Assembly: GCA_902806565.1 (NCBI GenBank) | Contig: CADCXA010000066.1 | Location: 372,001-436,000 of the forward strand | Length of the DNA: 64,000 nucleotides | Source: Hypoxylon rubiginosum | Lineage: Eukaryota > Ascomycota > Sordariomycetes > Xylariales > Hypoxylaceae | Reading direction: 5' to 3' | Shown: positions 33,149 through 45,526 of the stretch, in pieces | How positions within the stretch are numbered: the stretch's first letter is position 1 | Layout of the letters: each line of letters starts with the position of its first letter | Position numbers and translations under genes: made by a program | The notes under the pieces: generated by a model | The model's database searches: none | What the model saw: the letters and a program-made list of their open reading frames with translations, nothing else | What the model was told of the DNA's origin: nothing

Positions 33149-36100
33149 TCAATGTCTTAGATGCTCAACAAGGTCGTTAGGTAGATTCTCACGCGAATGG
33201 TCGGCAAGATCGCCAATCGAAACACCTCCTAGAATCTTCATGACCGGGACGTCGAGTGATAGCTCCTTTAGAAACCACGTGCGAATCTCCACACCGATGA
33301 GGGAGTCAACGCCGATCTCGACAAGAGGCGTAGACTCGGAAAGAGTATCTGAAGCCGACATGAATAACGCCCTGCGAACTTTATCACCAATCGAATCTAT
33401 CGTGTCTAGCATTAGTATCCTATTCAAAGCACATGTAGGTGGATAAGGACTTTTTGATTTCAACTTGCCTTTCAAGATCAGCATAACATCGGCTTCCGTT
33501 TTGGCTTCCTGTAGAAGCGCCTTCACCGGCACTTGGGCAGCTGCCGTTGTCCCGGCTTGAGCTGCAGCCTCATCTTTCTCCCTCAAGAGCAGTCCGAACA
33601 TAGGATTTCCCGGCCATAGATTCATGTTTGCATTCTCTCTCAGGACAGGCGCAATTCCTGTAATGACTTCATGGTCGAGGCTTGATCGTGGCCGCCCCGC
33701 GACTACGGCCTCGGCGAATAGCTGATGCATGTCGCTCTCAGACATCGCCATTGCCATTGAGCCAGTAACTAGACGATCTTTCTGCTCCTTAGTAAGCCGG
33801 CCCTCCGCCTGCAGCTCGCGTTCGACATAACCCAAACCAACTACGCGAGAGATATCGATGGATGAGCCGGTTAGACCTCGGGCTTGGCGGTTTGCGACAA
33901 GCGTCTTCATGAAGCAGTTGGCTGCCGCATAGTTGCACTGCCCGGGGTTGCCTCGTGTAGCTACCAGGGACGAGAAGGCTATGAACCAGTCCAAAGGATC
34001 GGCGCTATCTTCGGAGAACAGACGGTCCAGGTGCACAGTGCCTTCGACTTTGGGTCGCACCACGTATTGAAACTCCTCGTGCGTCATCTGCGTAAACATC
34101 TTATCGCTCAGTACCATGGCACCGTTGGCAACGCCAGCGATGGGCGGCATCGTGGATCGAATCTCGTCGACGACCTCTTGAAGTGATGAGAAATCAGTGA
34201 CATCGCTGTTGGGAACCTTAGCATGTGATCGCTCATCAACAAAGGAGTAAACGAAAGGATTAAATACTTCTTGAAAAAGCGGATCTGCGTGCCGTTGGTT
34301 TTATGCCACTCTATCCACTCGTCCTCCTGTGGAGGGTTGCGACTACTGAGGACAATGTACCGGGCACCATGCGCGGCTATGAAATCTGCTAACGAGCGGC
34401 CAAGATCTCCAGAAAGTCCGGCTAGCCAATACGTTCTGTCGCTGCGGAAAAGACGCTGCCGGGCGGTAATGGGTTCGTACGACACGGGGAGGCTCATATC
34501 AGAAGTCCATTCGACTAATGCGACCGCGCTGTTTGGCGAGGTTTCTTGTGAGAGGAAGCTTCTGAGAGGAAATGCGTCCAAAGGCGCCCCATCCGGAACG
34601 CCATTCGCCTGGATCGATGAAAACGACACTACCCGTTGTAGTAGGCTGACCATAGCTTCTGGTGCTTTCACTGGAAGTCGTGAAGCACTTTTTGCTGTCA
34701 GGTCGAGAAGCTTGAGCCTCTCACATGTATCCGGAATTGTTGATTCGATTCTAGATGCTAGGCCTTCATCATGTTCGATGCTAGTCGATGCATTAAGGTA
34801 CATGGAGACATCGACGGGAATCGCATGATTTAATACTCGTGGAGGAGTCCGTTCATGTAAGTGGACCCAATTTCCAAGCCTATACTTCCAGTCTGTACCG
34901 GTGGTCGAAAAAAACGCCTTTTGACCTCTGTTTGCCAACTGTTTAGAGAGTAGGGATGCGAGACCGCTGTCTGGCTCATGTGCTAGGAGAGAGCCCGTCC
35001 GAGGCATTATCCGCAGAACCTGCTCGTTAATAATATGCCCAATAGCGAATGATAGGTATTGCCTGTCAATGATATGGTCCAAACCAGTCCGGCAAGTCCA
35101 AGATTTGTGAAGAGCAAGCTTGGATGCGTTGGTATCGGAAAGACACAAGACGCTTTCTCCAGTGCCTTCGACTTTACCCACACTGACGTAACAAAAGCCG
35201 ACAGGTGTCTTTACAGATGAAATCAGGGATGTCGACACATTAACGATTATGTGGTCGACCTGTAAGTCGGCCGTGGGCTCATGTCCTTCTTTCAAGATAT
35301 GTGCGTCTCGATATGGTTCTAGTCGCAAGGTTTCGCTGTTGACATCAGAGAAGCAGGTGATTAGACGTCTAGCAGCATTGAGACGAGAATTTCTCTGGAT
35401 GTCTGGTAGCACTCGATGCATTTGGAGTTTGCTACCATGTAGACGCAACTCCGGCTCGACTGTCCAAAGAAGCAAGTCTCGCTGCGCTTTCCCTTCACTG
35501 CCGAGGCGACCCATGACTTGCATTTGGACTATCAGCTTTGCTAGGACATCGACATCGAGGTCTTCTGTGTCTTCGAAGTCGAATAAATGAATTCCCGTTC
35601 CCAGAAGCTCGTAGTAGAGATTTCGAAGTAGGCCGACTGACATGCCGGCGTACGGATTCTCTTGGTAGGCTCCCGCCGTCACCCATAGGATGCTTCGAGC
35701 AGACTCTAGGAGCTTCTGCAGATTCTTCCATCTCGACTCGGTCATGTTTCTGAAAATGGGTTCATCGCAGTCTGCCAGGCTAACAATATGTGCACCTTTA
35801 GGAACTTCTTGTATCGAGTCGAGGTCTTCCACCGTGATAACTTCTCCAAAATTTGGCTTCGAAATCGAGCACAAGTTCCGTATCGCATTGGATACCGTTG
35901 AAATCTTGCCACCAACCAGGATTAATGTCTCCTGACTTGATTGGGTGGGGGCTCTGAAAAGGGGGTCCCTGAGCAGGCTTATATCCTCGTTAATGGCCAT
36001 GGTGCAGAAGATTGTGTGAGGCACCGAGACCTTGTCTATCATAGGGGTAGATGCTTCGACACCAGAGAAGCCAGTCTTTTTAAAGAGGACATCCCACTCT

Positions 36101-39100
36101 TCGAGAGTGATGGTCGGAGACCATCGTCTTCCATCGTCCCGACCAACCCACCAGCCAGGGAGACCGCCCATTACTGCCCCGAATCGCATTACTTCGTTGC
36201 CCAGGCCTTCATACAACACAAGGTAGCCACCTGGTTTAAGAAGGGTTCGCACATTGCGAAGGGTCTCCTCCAATGACTTTGTGGCGTGCAGTACGTTTGC
36301 AGCAACAATACAGTCAAAACTATGAGCGGCGAAGTTCTGGTCGAGCGGATTTTTTTCAATGTCCAGGACCTTGAAGATCATCCGCTGTTCGTAGGCCTGT
36401 ACCCTCTGCCGCCCAGCCTCGAAAAATCCGTTCGATATATCAGTATATGTGTAAGATGCAAAACTGTCGCCGATCTTGTCGAGAATAGGCTTCGTAGCAC
36501 CACCTGTGCCTGCGCCGATCTCGCAAAAGTGCATTCCCGGAAACTTGACGGTTAGCTGGGCGATGAGACGAGCAACAGACTCATTCGAAAACTCGAATCC
36601 TTGAGCTTTCTGGTAATACCGACCCAGAAAATCGGTATGGGTCATGTATTGAAGGATATTCTCCTCGCCGGAAAGCACCTCTGGCTTTGGAAGGTTTTCT
36701 CCAACTGCCCGCGTGAGGTTGAAGTCCGGGTCATCCCCATAACTGTCGAAACGGTTAGTGCTCCTCGCAGCCTCTAAATGGGACTGCTTAGATGCATGCG
36801 ACATGACTTACCTGTCCATCATGTCAACGAGTTCTTCATGAGTATCGTTAATCCAGTCGTTGGCATATTCATGCATTCCACTTGCCACAGTTTCATAGAT
36901 CATCTCGCAGTATTCGAGCATGGCCTGGCGGTACCAGGGAAGTGTAGCGCGGGAAGCTTTGCTCACGGAGATATGCAGATTTTTTAGGTAGAAGAAGGCA
37001 GCTCGTTCGGCGTCGAGCGCTTTCTGCTTCTCCCAAGCAGTTGGTCGTCTATCTCCTATGGCGGCTTTCCCATCAGGCCCCTCCGCACACCATAGCGATT
37101 TTTGGAAAAGGAGCCGATCATCGTTGCTAGTCGCGGCCGCAAATGGCGCAAATGTAAGGCCTTCAAATTGGATTATACTCTCTTGGAACTGATGCGAATA
37201 TATGTTGACATCTCCAGGCATGAGGGTGTCTTTGGACTTAGTCTCGACCAACTTGCAGTCGAAAGCGACTTCGTCCGTCATATGCGCACCACACAGGGTC
37301 GGAACTAAACTTACACGACGACAGCCACTCGGCACTAGTATCGACCACAGCATACCATCTCCTGGATAGCTAATAGTCGAATACATACCCTGGAGAGCAC
37401 AATCACCAAGAGCCGGATGGAAGAGGAGAGGGGTGGCGCCGTCTTCAACCGCGGGCCTCGTGATCGTGCCAGTGGAAAATCCATATTTCCGATACAGGCT
37501 TGCGATTCCCCTAAATGGACCCTCATAATTATATCCGAGGTCATCTCTAAGTGACGAGTAAAACTGGTCGATCTTCACTGGAACTGTGCCCGCTGGAGCC
37601 GGCCCTCGAGGTGCTAACACGTTGGCGAAATCCTCATTCAGGCCTGCAAAGAGGATGTGTACCTCTCCAGAGCAGTTCATGCTCAGCGAATTGATATCCC
37701 TACTAGCTACGGCTGAGGATGCTGCGAAGTCTAGTATGATGGCGTCATCAGCGGTTAGGTTGGCGCCGGGCTTCCCAATCATTCTTATATGGACTTCTGT
37801 ACCACTCGTCTCGTTGATAGCTATTGCCTTGGGGATCTTCAGATCACATAGCTCAATGAGCTTGACCGTTCGACTCCCCGCGACTTGCATTGCTGCCTCC
37901 ATAGCGAGAGCAATGTATCCCGTAGCTGGGAACACGGTCTGGCCTTGCAGTGCATGGCCTGCCAGCCAGGATATCTCTTGTACCTTCAATACGTTCTTCC
38001 AGCGCCACTCGTTTGCACCACCATCACCAATCATCTTACCTAATAGGTCATGGTAATGCCCGCTTTGGAGTCGGTCAGAGCGACAAGACCGCGCCTCGGC
38101 CCACAAGGGCTTTTCGTGTAGCCAGGAATAGGAGGGTAGAGTTGGCACGTTCGACGGCTTGAATAGTTCGTCGTAGCATGACTTCTCGAAGAGACCAAGG
38201 TTGATTGCCGCGGGTCCTAGGTTCTCCCACACTGCTCCAAGAGTATTCTTGAAGGCCTCCAAGTCATTTTTGCCTCGGATAAGCGTTCCGAAGTACGGTA
38301 GATCTTCGCCAGTCACTTCCCGAATTGTGCTTGTCGCTGGGCTCATCAATGCCGGGTGCGGGCCTATCTCCATTGCAAAGTTCAAAGCCAAGCCGGAAGA
38401 GGAGAGGCATTGAGAGAGCGCCGGGTGGAAAAGGACTGGTTTGGTCATATTGTCGACCCAATACTGCCCATCAAGGCCTTCTAGGTCACCTTCGACGAGG
38501 TTCCCGTCGTAGACACTCGAGAACCATTTGGGTGCGTCTTTTCTATCCGGTCGAAGGATCTTGATGTTACAATTCCTAAGGGCCTCTAGATACGGATCCG
38601 AGCATGGCAGCATGTGGTGCGAGTGGTACGCGGTGTCGACTCTTAGTCGCCTTGCGAATTTCTTCTCCTCGTCAAAAATTACCTTGACCTCTTCTATAGC
38701 GTCTAGGTCTCCCGACAACGTGATGCTATCTATCGAATTATGTGCAGCGACACAGACTCTCCCGTCAAAGTCCTCGAGCGCGCACAGTTCGTGTGCATCC
38801 TCAATCGAAGTGCCTACAGCTAGCATTCTTCCCTTGCCACCTTTGGGATTGGCAGCAAGATGGGCATAATGGCCGCGGTAGTAAGCAATCTGGATTGCGG
38901 CCGACTTGCTAAGGAAGCCAGCCGCGTATGCCGCAGCGATCTCGCCCGATGAGTGCCCCACGACTGCTGCTAATCTCATGCCTGCAAGCCGGAGGAGGTC
39001 AACAAGCATTATTTGTACAGCAGTACAGACTGGCTGCGATATCTCAGCCTCATTGATCCGTGTTGTCTTCTGCGCCAGAAGCTCTCTAGCCAGAGTCCAT

Positions 39101-40956
39101 CGGGGGCGGTGCTCCTCGGGTAACGCCGACAGGGACCGCTCTAACTCTTCCATAATGGACCGTGCTAAGGGGATTGAATCTAGAAGCTCAGCGCCCATGG
39201 TTGCCCATTGTGCACCCTGGCCGGTAAAAATAGCGAGGATCGACGGATTATCAATACGGGTTGATTCGCCCAGCCCGTCCGGATTTTCGAGCCTATTCTC
39301 AATCTTGCCTAGAAGCTCCCCTATTGAGCTCGCAGAGAAGGCTGCGCGGCATGCAAGAGCAGATTTGTTGGCATACAGGGCGTGGGCTAGATTGACTGCG
39401 TCGACATACGCATTATCATTAAGATACGTGACGAAGGATTGCAAATACCCCAGAAGAGACTTGCTTGTCGCTGCCGAAAAGACGAATGGAATTAATGGTG
39501 CTGCGTCGAACGTTGAGCTTGCCGTGGTGGATTCGGTATCTGAAGATGTTGAATGTAGCGAAATCGAGGAAGACGAAGATGAAAGGGCAGCTGCGGGTAG
39601 TTCGGCGACCTCGATCGATCCAGACGGAGGGGTGTAGCTTTCAAGTATGACGTGCGCGTTAGCACCGCCGAATCCGAAGCTATTCACACTCGCTCTCCGG
39701 GGTGTTCCATTTGCGAGCTTCGGCCAGGGCAGTACGGTAGTCGGAATCCTCAGATGACGAGTGAATGGTTCTAGCTTGGGATTCAGCTGGTTGAAATGGA
39801 GGTTGGGAGGTATTAAGCCATGCTTTATAGCCTGGGCAGCCTTGATGACACCTGCGAGGCCTGCCGCCCCTTCAGTATGTCCGATCACTGTCTTCACGGA
39901 GCCGACGTGGAGGATATCGTCATCATCGTATTTCCCGTTTTGGAAGAAAGCTAGGCTCAAAGCTTCTGCCTCTTGGGGGTCTCCTGCGGGAGTACCTGTA
40001 CCGTGGGCCTCGAAGTACTGGCAACGGTCGATCGGATTTGACAGATCCAACCCTGCCTCACCATATACTCGGCGTATTAGCATAGCCTGGGCGGATGCGC
40101 TCGGCATAGTCAGACCCGTCGTTTTGCCATCGTGGTTAGCGCCTATTTCACGAACGACACATTGGATATCGTCACCATCCCTAATTGCAGCGCTCAGCGT
40201 CTTCAATACGACAGCAGCAATGCCCTCCCCGCGGGCATATCCGTCGGCCTTCTCGTCCCACATTTGGCAGCGTCCGTTAGGCGATAACATATTAAGGTTG
40301 CTTTCGGTAACATAAGCAAAAGGGAACAATGCTAGGTTCGTCCCAGCGGCGATGGCGACCTTTGATGTTCCATCGCGCAGAGTTCGCACAGCTTGGTTGA
40401 GGGCGATCAAGCTAGACGAGCATGCCGTGTCAATGGTCATCGACGGCCCATGCCAGTCGAAGAAGTAGGATAATCTGCTGGAGGCGTTTGAACTAGCAGT
40501 ACCGGTAGCATTATACGTTGGCAGGAGGTCAAGGTCCTGAGAATGCTGAAGACGGAAGTCGTCACACATAATTCCCACGTACACCGCAGTGTCTGACCCA
40601 TGAAGTCCGGATAGGGTTAAACCCGCGTTATCGACGGCCTCGTAGGCCACCTCGAGGAGGATCCGCTGTTGTGGGTCAATTGCCTCCGCCTCACCTGGCG
40701 AGATAGCGAAGAATTGGTTGTCGAAGAGCGCAACGTCTTCAGCCAAAAGATATGCTCTCCGAACATTGGTGGTTCCGTGATGGTTCCCTACTTTGTGGTA
40801 GTAGCGATCTATGTTGAAACGCTCGGGAGGGATTTCGCGCGAAACGTCATATGGCTCTTTGAGAAGATCCCAAAGCTTGGATGGCGTATTGGCTCCGCCC
40901 GGGAAACGACAGCCAGTGCCGATAATGGCAATAGGCTCATTCTTCCCAACGGACAT
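33149..40956 (-). CDS. Highly reducing type I polyketide synthase, KS-AT-DH-MT-KR-ACP, no ER
   Basis: An iterative multidomain enzyme of about 2558 residues that builds a reduced, methyl-branched polyketide from malonyl-CoA and SAM. Exons are 40956-36812, 36742-34268 and 34205-33149. KS spans residues 5-440 (Cys179 in DTACSSS, His318 in EAHGTGT, His360). AT covers about 575-890 (FTGQGAQ; Ser669 in GHSSG). DH covers about 968-1270 (His1001 in HALQGQTVFP, Asp1185 in HPALGDCALQ). C-MT has its SAM loop EIGAGTGGATKP at about 1456. KR starts near 2150 (WLAGLSGDLG; later FSSLVATRGNPGQCNYAAAN). ACP has Ser2508 in GVDSL. A 600-residue linker separates MT from KR and shows no ER nucleotide-binding motif. 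The chain ends after the ACP, with no condensation or reductase domain, so release needs another protein. Neighbours supply a trans-ER and a hydrolase. Confidence 0.95.
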
Positions 40957-41624
40957 GGCGGCTGTGCAAGAATCGTTATTGCTATAAGCTTAGTGGTTGA
41001 AGACAAGCATGTGGCTCGATGTTGAAGTATTAGGTGGCTGGTGCGAAATGCCAAGGCCGTCGAATAGCAAGAAGCGATATGGCACGATAACTCGAGACAG
41101 CTTCGTATATCAGCTTACTGAATGGTATTCTTAAGAAAGCGAACACGAGTGTTATCGGCCCTGTTGGATGGTCGGTTTAGGAAGGGCTAGCCGTTACTGA
41201 CACCAGGACTCTATGCGGCGGTTTACCCACGACCGCCGGCGGAGACGGACTCACCCCTTATAAAGTGCCGTGGTAACCGCCTGCCTTCCACCGGCGGGGA
41301 TTATTATGCCGCTGTCGGATGAGACGACCGTGTCTCTTTCAAATTCTAGACCGCCACCCCGGCCCCCCTCTCATCTTCGAGGCAGATGCCCTACCCACGA
41401 ACCAGGTAAGTCCTTACAAGACTTTCAAGAGGGCACACTTGACTTCACTCAAGAATATCTAGGTACAAAGTGAAAATTTTCACGAGAAATACACAGGTAC
41501 GTTCGCGGAATGCGAACCAATGATTATGGTAAACGACCTATTCATATCTTGCTATCGTGATGAGAACGCCAGCATTGTACTTCGTGTTTTAACTCTCAGA
41601 TTCAATTCATGGCAGCTATCAAGT
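40957..41624. promoter_or_regulatory. PKS promoter region with palindromic CCGCCGGCGG
   Basis: Upstream of the minus-strand PKS and downstream of the trans-ER gene. It holds a perfect 10-bp palindrome CCGCCGGCGG at 41233-41242, a further CCGGCGG at 41291-41297, and a TATAAAG box (41269) between them. The pattern suits a Zn2Cys6 dimer site (inference). Confidence 0.5.
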
Positions 41625-42818
41625 CTAGTCATGCTGCGGAATACGGACTATGAGCTTTTGTGCCGAAACCTGCTTCTTCTTCAAGAGCTCAAACCCCTGA
41701 AGAATCGCATCAAAGCCTCCATCAAGGATCCGCAGGGGATGAAACTTCAATTTCCCTTCATCTAATAGACTTTGCACAGTCCTAAACCACTCCAGCGTCC
41801 AGCCACGAATTTCCGGGTTCTCGTCTCGTGCCAAAGGGCCTGCCCATGCAATCTTTTTCCCTAGAAGCTCAGGTCCTAGAACCCAGCTAGGAGTCACAGT
41901 CGGGCGTGTATCCGATCCTTCAGGATAGGGCTCCAGGGCCACGTATTTACCGCCGCTTCGACCGATGCATTTATAACAAAAACGCATTGTCTCGGGCTCC
42001 GATACACAGTCGATTGCATACTTTAGAGAGTTCTTCGTATATCTTTTGATATCTTCAGCAGCAGAGGGCTGATGGTAGTCGAATACTTCTTCAGCACCGT
42101 AAGATCTAACTAGGTCAAAGTTTCGCGGCGAGCAAGTCGTTATTGGTTTGAAGCCGGAACTACCATACCGATGTTAGCCGCTGGCTTCCTAGGCTAATAA
42201 GTTGAGAGCAACGTACATTTTCAGCAATTGGATAGCCAGGGCACCTGTCGAAGTACTACCTGGAGGTTGTGATTAGTTATTGGAAGGGATGATACTCAAT
42301 GCTAGGAACAGAGTATTACCTCCGTAGACTAACACCGGAATAGCCTTCTCAGCCGGTTGTGTTGGACTTCCTGGAATCTGCAGTGATTTCAGGGCAAGCC
42401 CGATTGTGCCTACTACGCAGCCTAGAGAGGCGGCTTGTTCGAACGTAACGCCATCTGGTATTTTGAGGGTTGCGATACCGTCTGCCCCAACGAATTGAGA
42501 GAAAGCACCTATCGCCGGTGCTAGAGAATGCATCCCCTGTACCGTTCCGCAAACTCGATCTCCTATCTCGATCTTCGTCGGTGTCTTTGCTCGAGCGCCA
42601 ATCGCCACAACATAGCCCGCAAAATCCATGCCTGCGATAGCCCCCGGCGTCACGAGATCCCCAATTAGCTTCGTATCTACCGGATTAATACTGCATGCTA
42701 CGTTCTGGACGATGACCATGTCATCTTCCAGATTAGGAACTGGCGCTTCGTGAGATAATCCCAAGCTTCCATCAGCCAGGCCAACAAGGGCTGACTGCTG
42801 TTTAGGTAGCGTTGTCAT
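41625..42818 (-). CDS. Trans-acting enoyl reductase (LovC-like MDR family)
   Basis: An NADPH-dependent enoyl reductase of the medium-chain dehydrogenase family. Three exons encode about 355 residues, starting at 42818 (MTTLPKQQSALVG; the frame is open further upstream but without family features). The N-terminal GroES-like part has CSINPVDTKL and GMDFAGYVVAIG, and the Rossmann part has VYGGSTSTGALAIQLLK, assembled across an intron at about 42252-42317. The second intron is at about 42160-42216. No catalytic zinc ligands are visible, as in LovC. Members of this family serve HR-PKSs that lack their own ER; the adjacent PKS lacks one, so it is the obvious partner. The end is QKLIVRIPQHD. Confidence 0.92.
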
Positions 42819-43252
42819 CTTGAATGCTTGATATGAGGTTAGACCAGCCGAGCTACAAGCGACGAATAGCATAAACGTCAATTTAGACTGTCTATATGCC
42901 ACGACAGAACCCACTGATGCACTAGAGTCTATTATCAATTTTATGACACGGAGAGAAATCCCTGCTTTACCTGTAGCTGCGTGGGCGGACCGTCCAGGTT
43001 CCCCTACCGCTAAGAAATTGACCGGCGGTGGTTACATTAGGAGTTGCTTATGCGATTAATCGCCCCAACTCCTCGGCAGCAGGTAAACTGTTAATTACTG
43101 TATTACGCTAGTGGCAGTTTCACTACTTGATGTCAGTAAGCGTGGTCTTCCCCCGAAAGTTAACATTTCCTAGATATCAGAATCTAACAGTGACTACAAG
43201 CTGCTACTTCACTCCAGCCGTCATCCATTTCTCATCGAATAACAGCCCGAGT
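42819..43252. promoter_or_regulatory. Divergent promoter region, trans-ER / P450
   Basis: 434 bp shared by two divergent cluster genes, with one CCGGCGG at 43022-43028. Confidence 0.45.
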
Positions 43253-44963
43253 ATGGCTTACACTCTTGCCCTATGGACGCTTGCCGTCCTCGTCGATATC
43301 ACAGCAGTCATGTATTTTGACAGTCAGAGATCGATGATGATACTCTTTGTTCTGGGTGTATATGCTGCTTGGCGCGTAGTCTATCAACTCGTCCTCTATC
43401 CTAAGTATTTCACACCACTTAAGCACTTACCAATGCCCGAGGTACGTCCCCTTTGTCATGAGTTACGATATGGGCGCTTACACTTGGAAGGGCAGGGCTT
43501 GGTTGACCGGCAATGAGAAAGGATTTTTCAAGGAGAGGAAATGGGACGTCGCGGGGAGGCTCTACAGAACGATTCCAAACGACGGCTTGATCAGATGGTA
43601 CACAGCGCTTTCGCATGAAGTCCTGCTTGTGACGAGCCCACAAGGCCTCAGCGAGGTTATGACCCAGCGGGTAAACGACTTCGACCAGACCCCGGTAGCA
43701 AAGTTACAAGCGGAGCGAATCACGGGAAAGGGGATTCAATTCATGAATGGAGATGAGCACAAGGTACGATACGAACCCAATCCCCAAGTTTAACAAGTAA
43801 ATTTGGCTCAATGCTATTTCCAGATGCACCGCAAGTATCTTGCGCCGATTTTTATGCCCGGCCATATCAAGGCTCTAATTCCAGTTTTCTGGTCCAAGGC
43901 AGTAGAGCTCGTCGAGGAGATCGAGAAGGGCTTATCGCCTGACAGTAGAGACGATGTACACATAACAAGCTGGAGCGTCCGAGTTGCGCTCGATATTATC
44001 GGTCTGGCTGGGTTGGGTCACGATTACGACACGCTGAGAAATCCGGAGAACGAGCACAAAGACCTCACCCAACTGTACCGTCTGATCATGTCAAATGCGC
44101 CACCTCTCAAGTTCCGCTTCGTCGGCCTACTCTTAGATTATGTGGACTCAAAGATAATATATTATCTTCCCGAGGCACGGAATATGGCGCTAGGGACGGC
44201 CTTCGAGAAACTACGCAAGCTAGCAAGCGATACGGTCGACGCTAGACAACGTGATTTGACATACAAGGACCACAAGGATATCATAAGCTTGACCGTTCGG
44301 AGCGGTGTTATGACTAAGGATGCCATTATCTCCCATGTAATGACGTTCCACGCGGCCGGGCATATAACAACAGCGCTTTCTCTCGACTGGACAATGTACG
44401 AGTTGGGCAAGCGGCCTCAGCTACAGCGCAGACTACGAGAAGAGATCCGATCGCAACTACCAGGAAGTAAACTACACGATGTTAACGCCAGTGACATTGA
44501 AGCTCTTCCCTTTCTTAGAGCGGTGTGTAACGAGACGCTGCGCTTATATCCTGCATTGCCATATACTACGCGTACGGCCATCAGGGATACAAGCATCCTC
44601 GGCACACGAGTTCCAAAGGGCACGACGATAGCGTGGTGTGCGGACGCCGTCAACCGCGACGAGAAACTCTGGGGAGAAGATGCTAGTGTGTGGAATCCGG
44701 AGAGATGGATGGGGGACAGCGCACGGGAGAAAACAGGAGGTGCCACGAGCAATTTCGCATTTCTCACCTTCGCGGCGGGGCCGAAGAACTGTATCGGACA
44801 GCATTGGGCTCGAGCTGAGCTTGCCTGTCTCGTAGCAGCTATGATCGGGCGGTTCGAGATCGAGTTGGCAAACCCGGACACGGCCGGACATATCGACCCT
44901 GTAACCGCTTTGATGTCTAAGGAGGGTGTCTATGCCAAGCTAAGGGTCGTGCCGGGATGGTGA
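43253..44963 (+). CDS. Cytochrome P450 monooxygenase
   Basis: A heme-thiolate monooxygenase of about 530 residues in three exons (43253-43443, 43492-43763 and 43825-44963; boundaries read from splice signals). The N-terminus has membrane-anchoring hydrophobic stretches (LALWTLAVLVDITAVMYF and MMILFVLGVYAAW). The I-helix reads HAAGHITTALSLDW, the ExxR motif is ETLR, and the heme loop is FAAGPKNCIGQ with the axial Cys. The C-terminus KLRVVPGW is intact. Within the cluster it likely oxidises the polyketide, for instance by hydroxylation or epoxidation (inference). It is transcribed with the epimerase-like gene and shares a promoter region with the trans-ER. Confidence 0.95.
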
Positions 44964-45526
44964 AAGAGTGATGTCGGATTTCCTAGCCCCTAATGTTAAT
45001 GAAGCACTCGATGTAACCCTACCGCATACCGAGGTAAGAAACCAGAACACTATGGGCGCGTTCAATAAACTACATGCATCCTCTTTACACACTACTTCCC
45101 CATTTAGATTCCAGAAATCCAGGGGGTATTGCAAAAATGCCTAATTCTGATGTGATAGCTCCTATCAACCAATTTCATGTCGCAGGGGCAAGGATAAACC
45201 AGACTTCTGGACCGGACTTATGCATGTATATGCGGCGATTTAGTGGGAGTTGGGAGAAAGTCGCCGGGTCGGTCAGACCGGCCGTCGGCGGCGAATTTCC
45301 CCTATCACGAAGTCTTCCGTTCCACCAAGGGCGGCCGTCACATTTCCAGCATCAAAGCGCGCCGGTTCTTCAGCTGAACCGTCACAGGCAGCCTCGGTAA
45401 ACCACCAGCATCAGATAGGTATTATGGCCAATTAATCACTGCTTGTGTGCCTGTAGATTTGATTTCAATGCATGTTACGTTTCTGGTTCATCCCTCCACG
45501 CTGATAATTTGAAGCAGTCAAGAAAC
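44964..45526. promoter_or_regulatory. Promoter region of the epimerase-like gene
   Basis: Holds TCGCCGG at 45261-45267 and TCGGCGG at 45285-45291, each one base from the CCGCCGG/CCGGCGG motif found elsewhere in the cluster. The first has exactly the form seen in the SDR promoter. Confidence 0.4.

Noticed and set aside
34108..34267. Frameshift in the PKS between the KR halves
   Set aside because: Explained by a 62-nt intron (34206-34267) that restores the KR frame.
36743..36811. Break between the two large PKS frames taken as a gene split
   Set aside because: A clean GT-AG intron of 69 nt joins them in phase.
37586..40315. Several + strand frames over the PKS
   Set aside because: Antisense shadows of intact KS, AT and DH domains.
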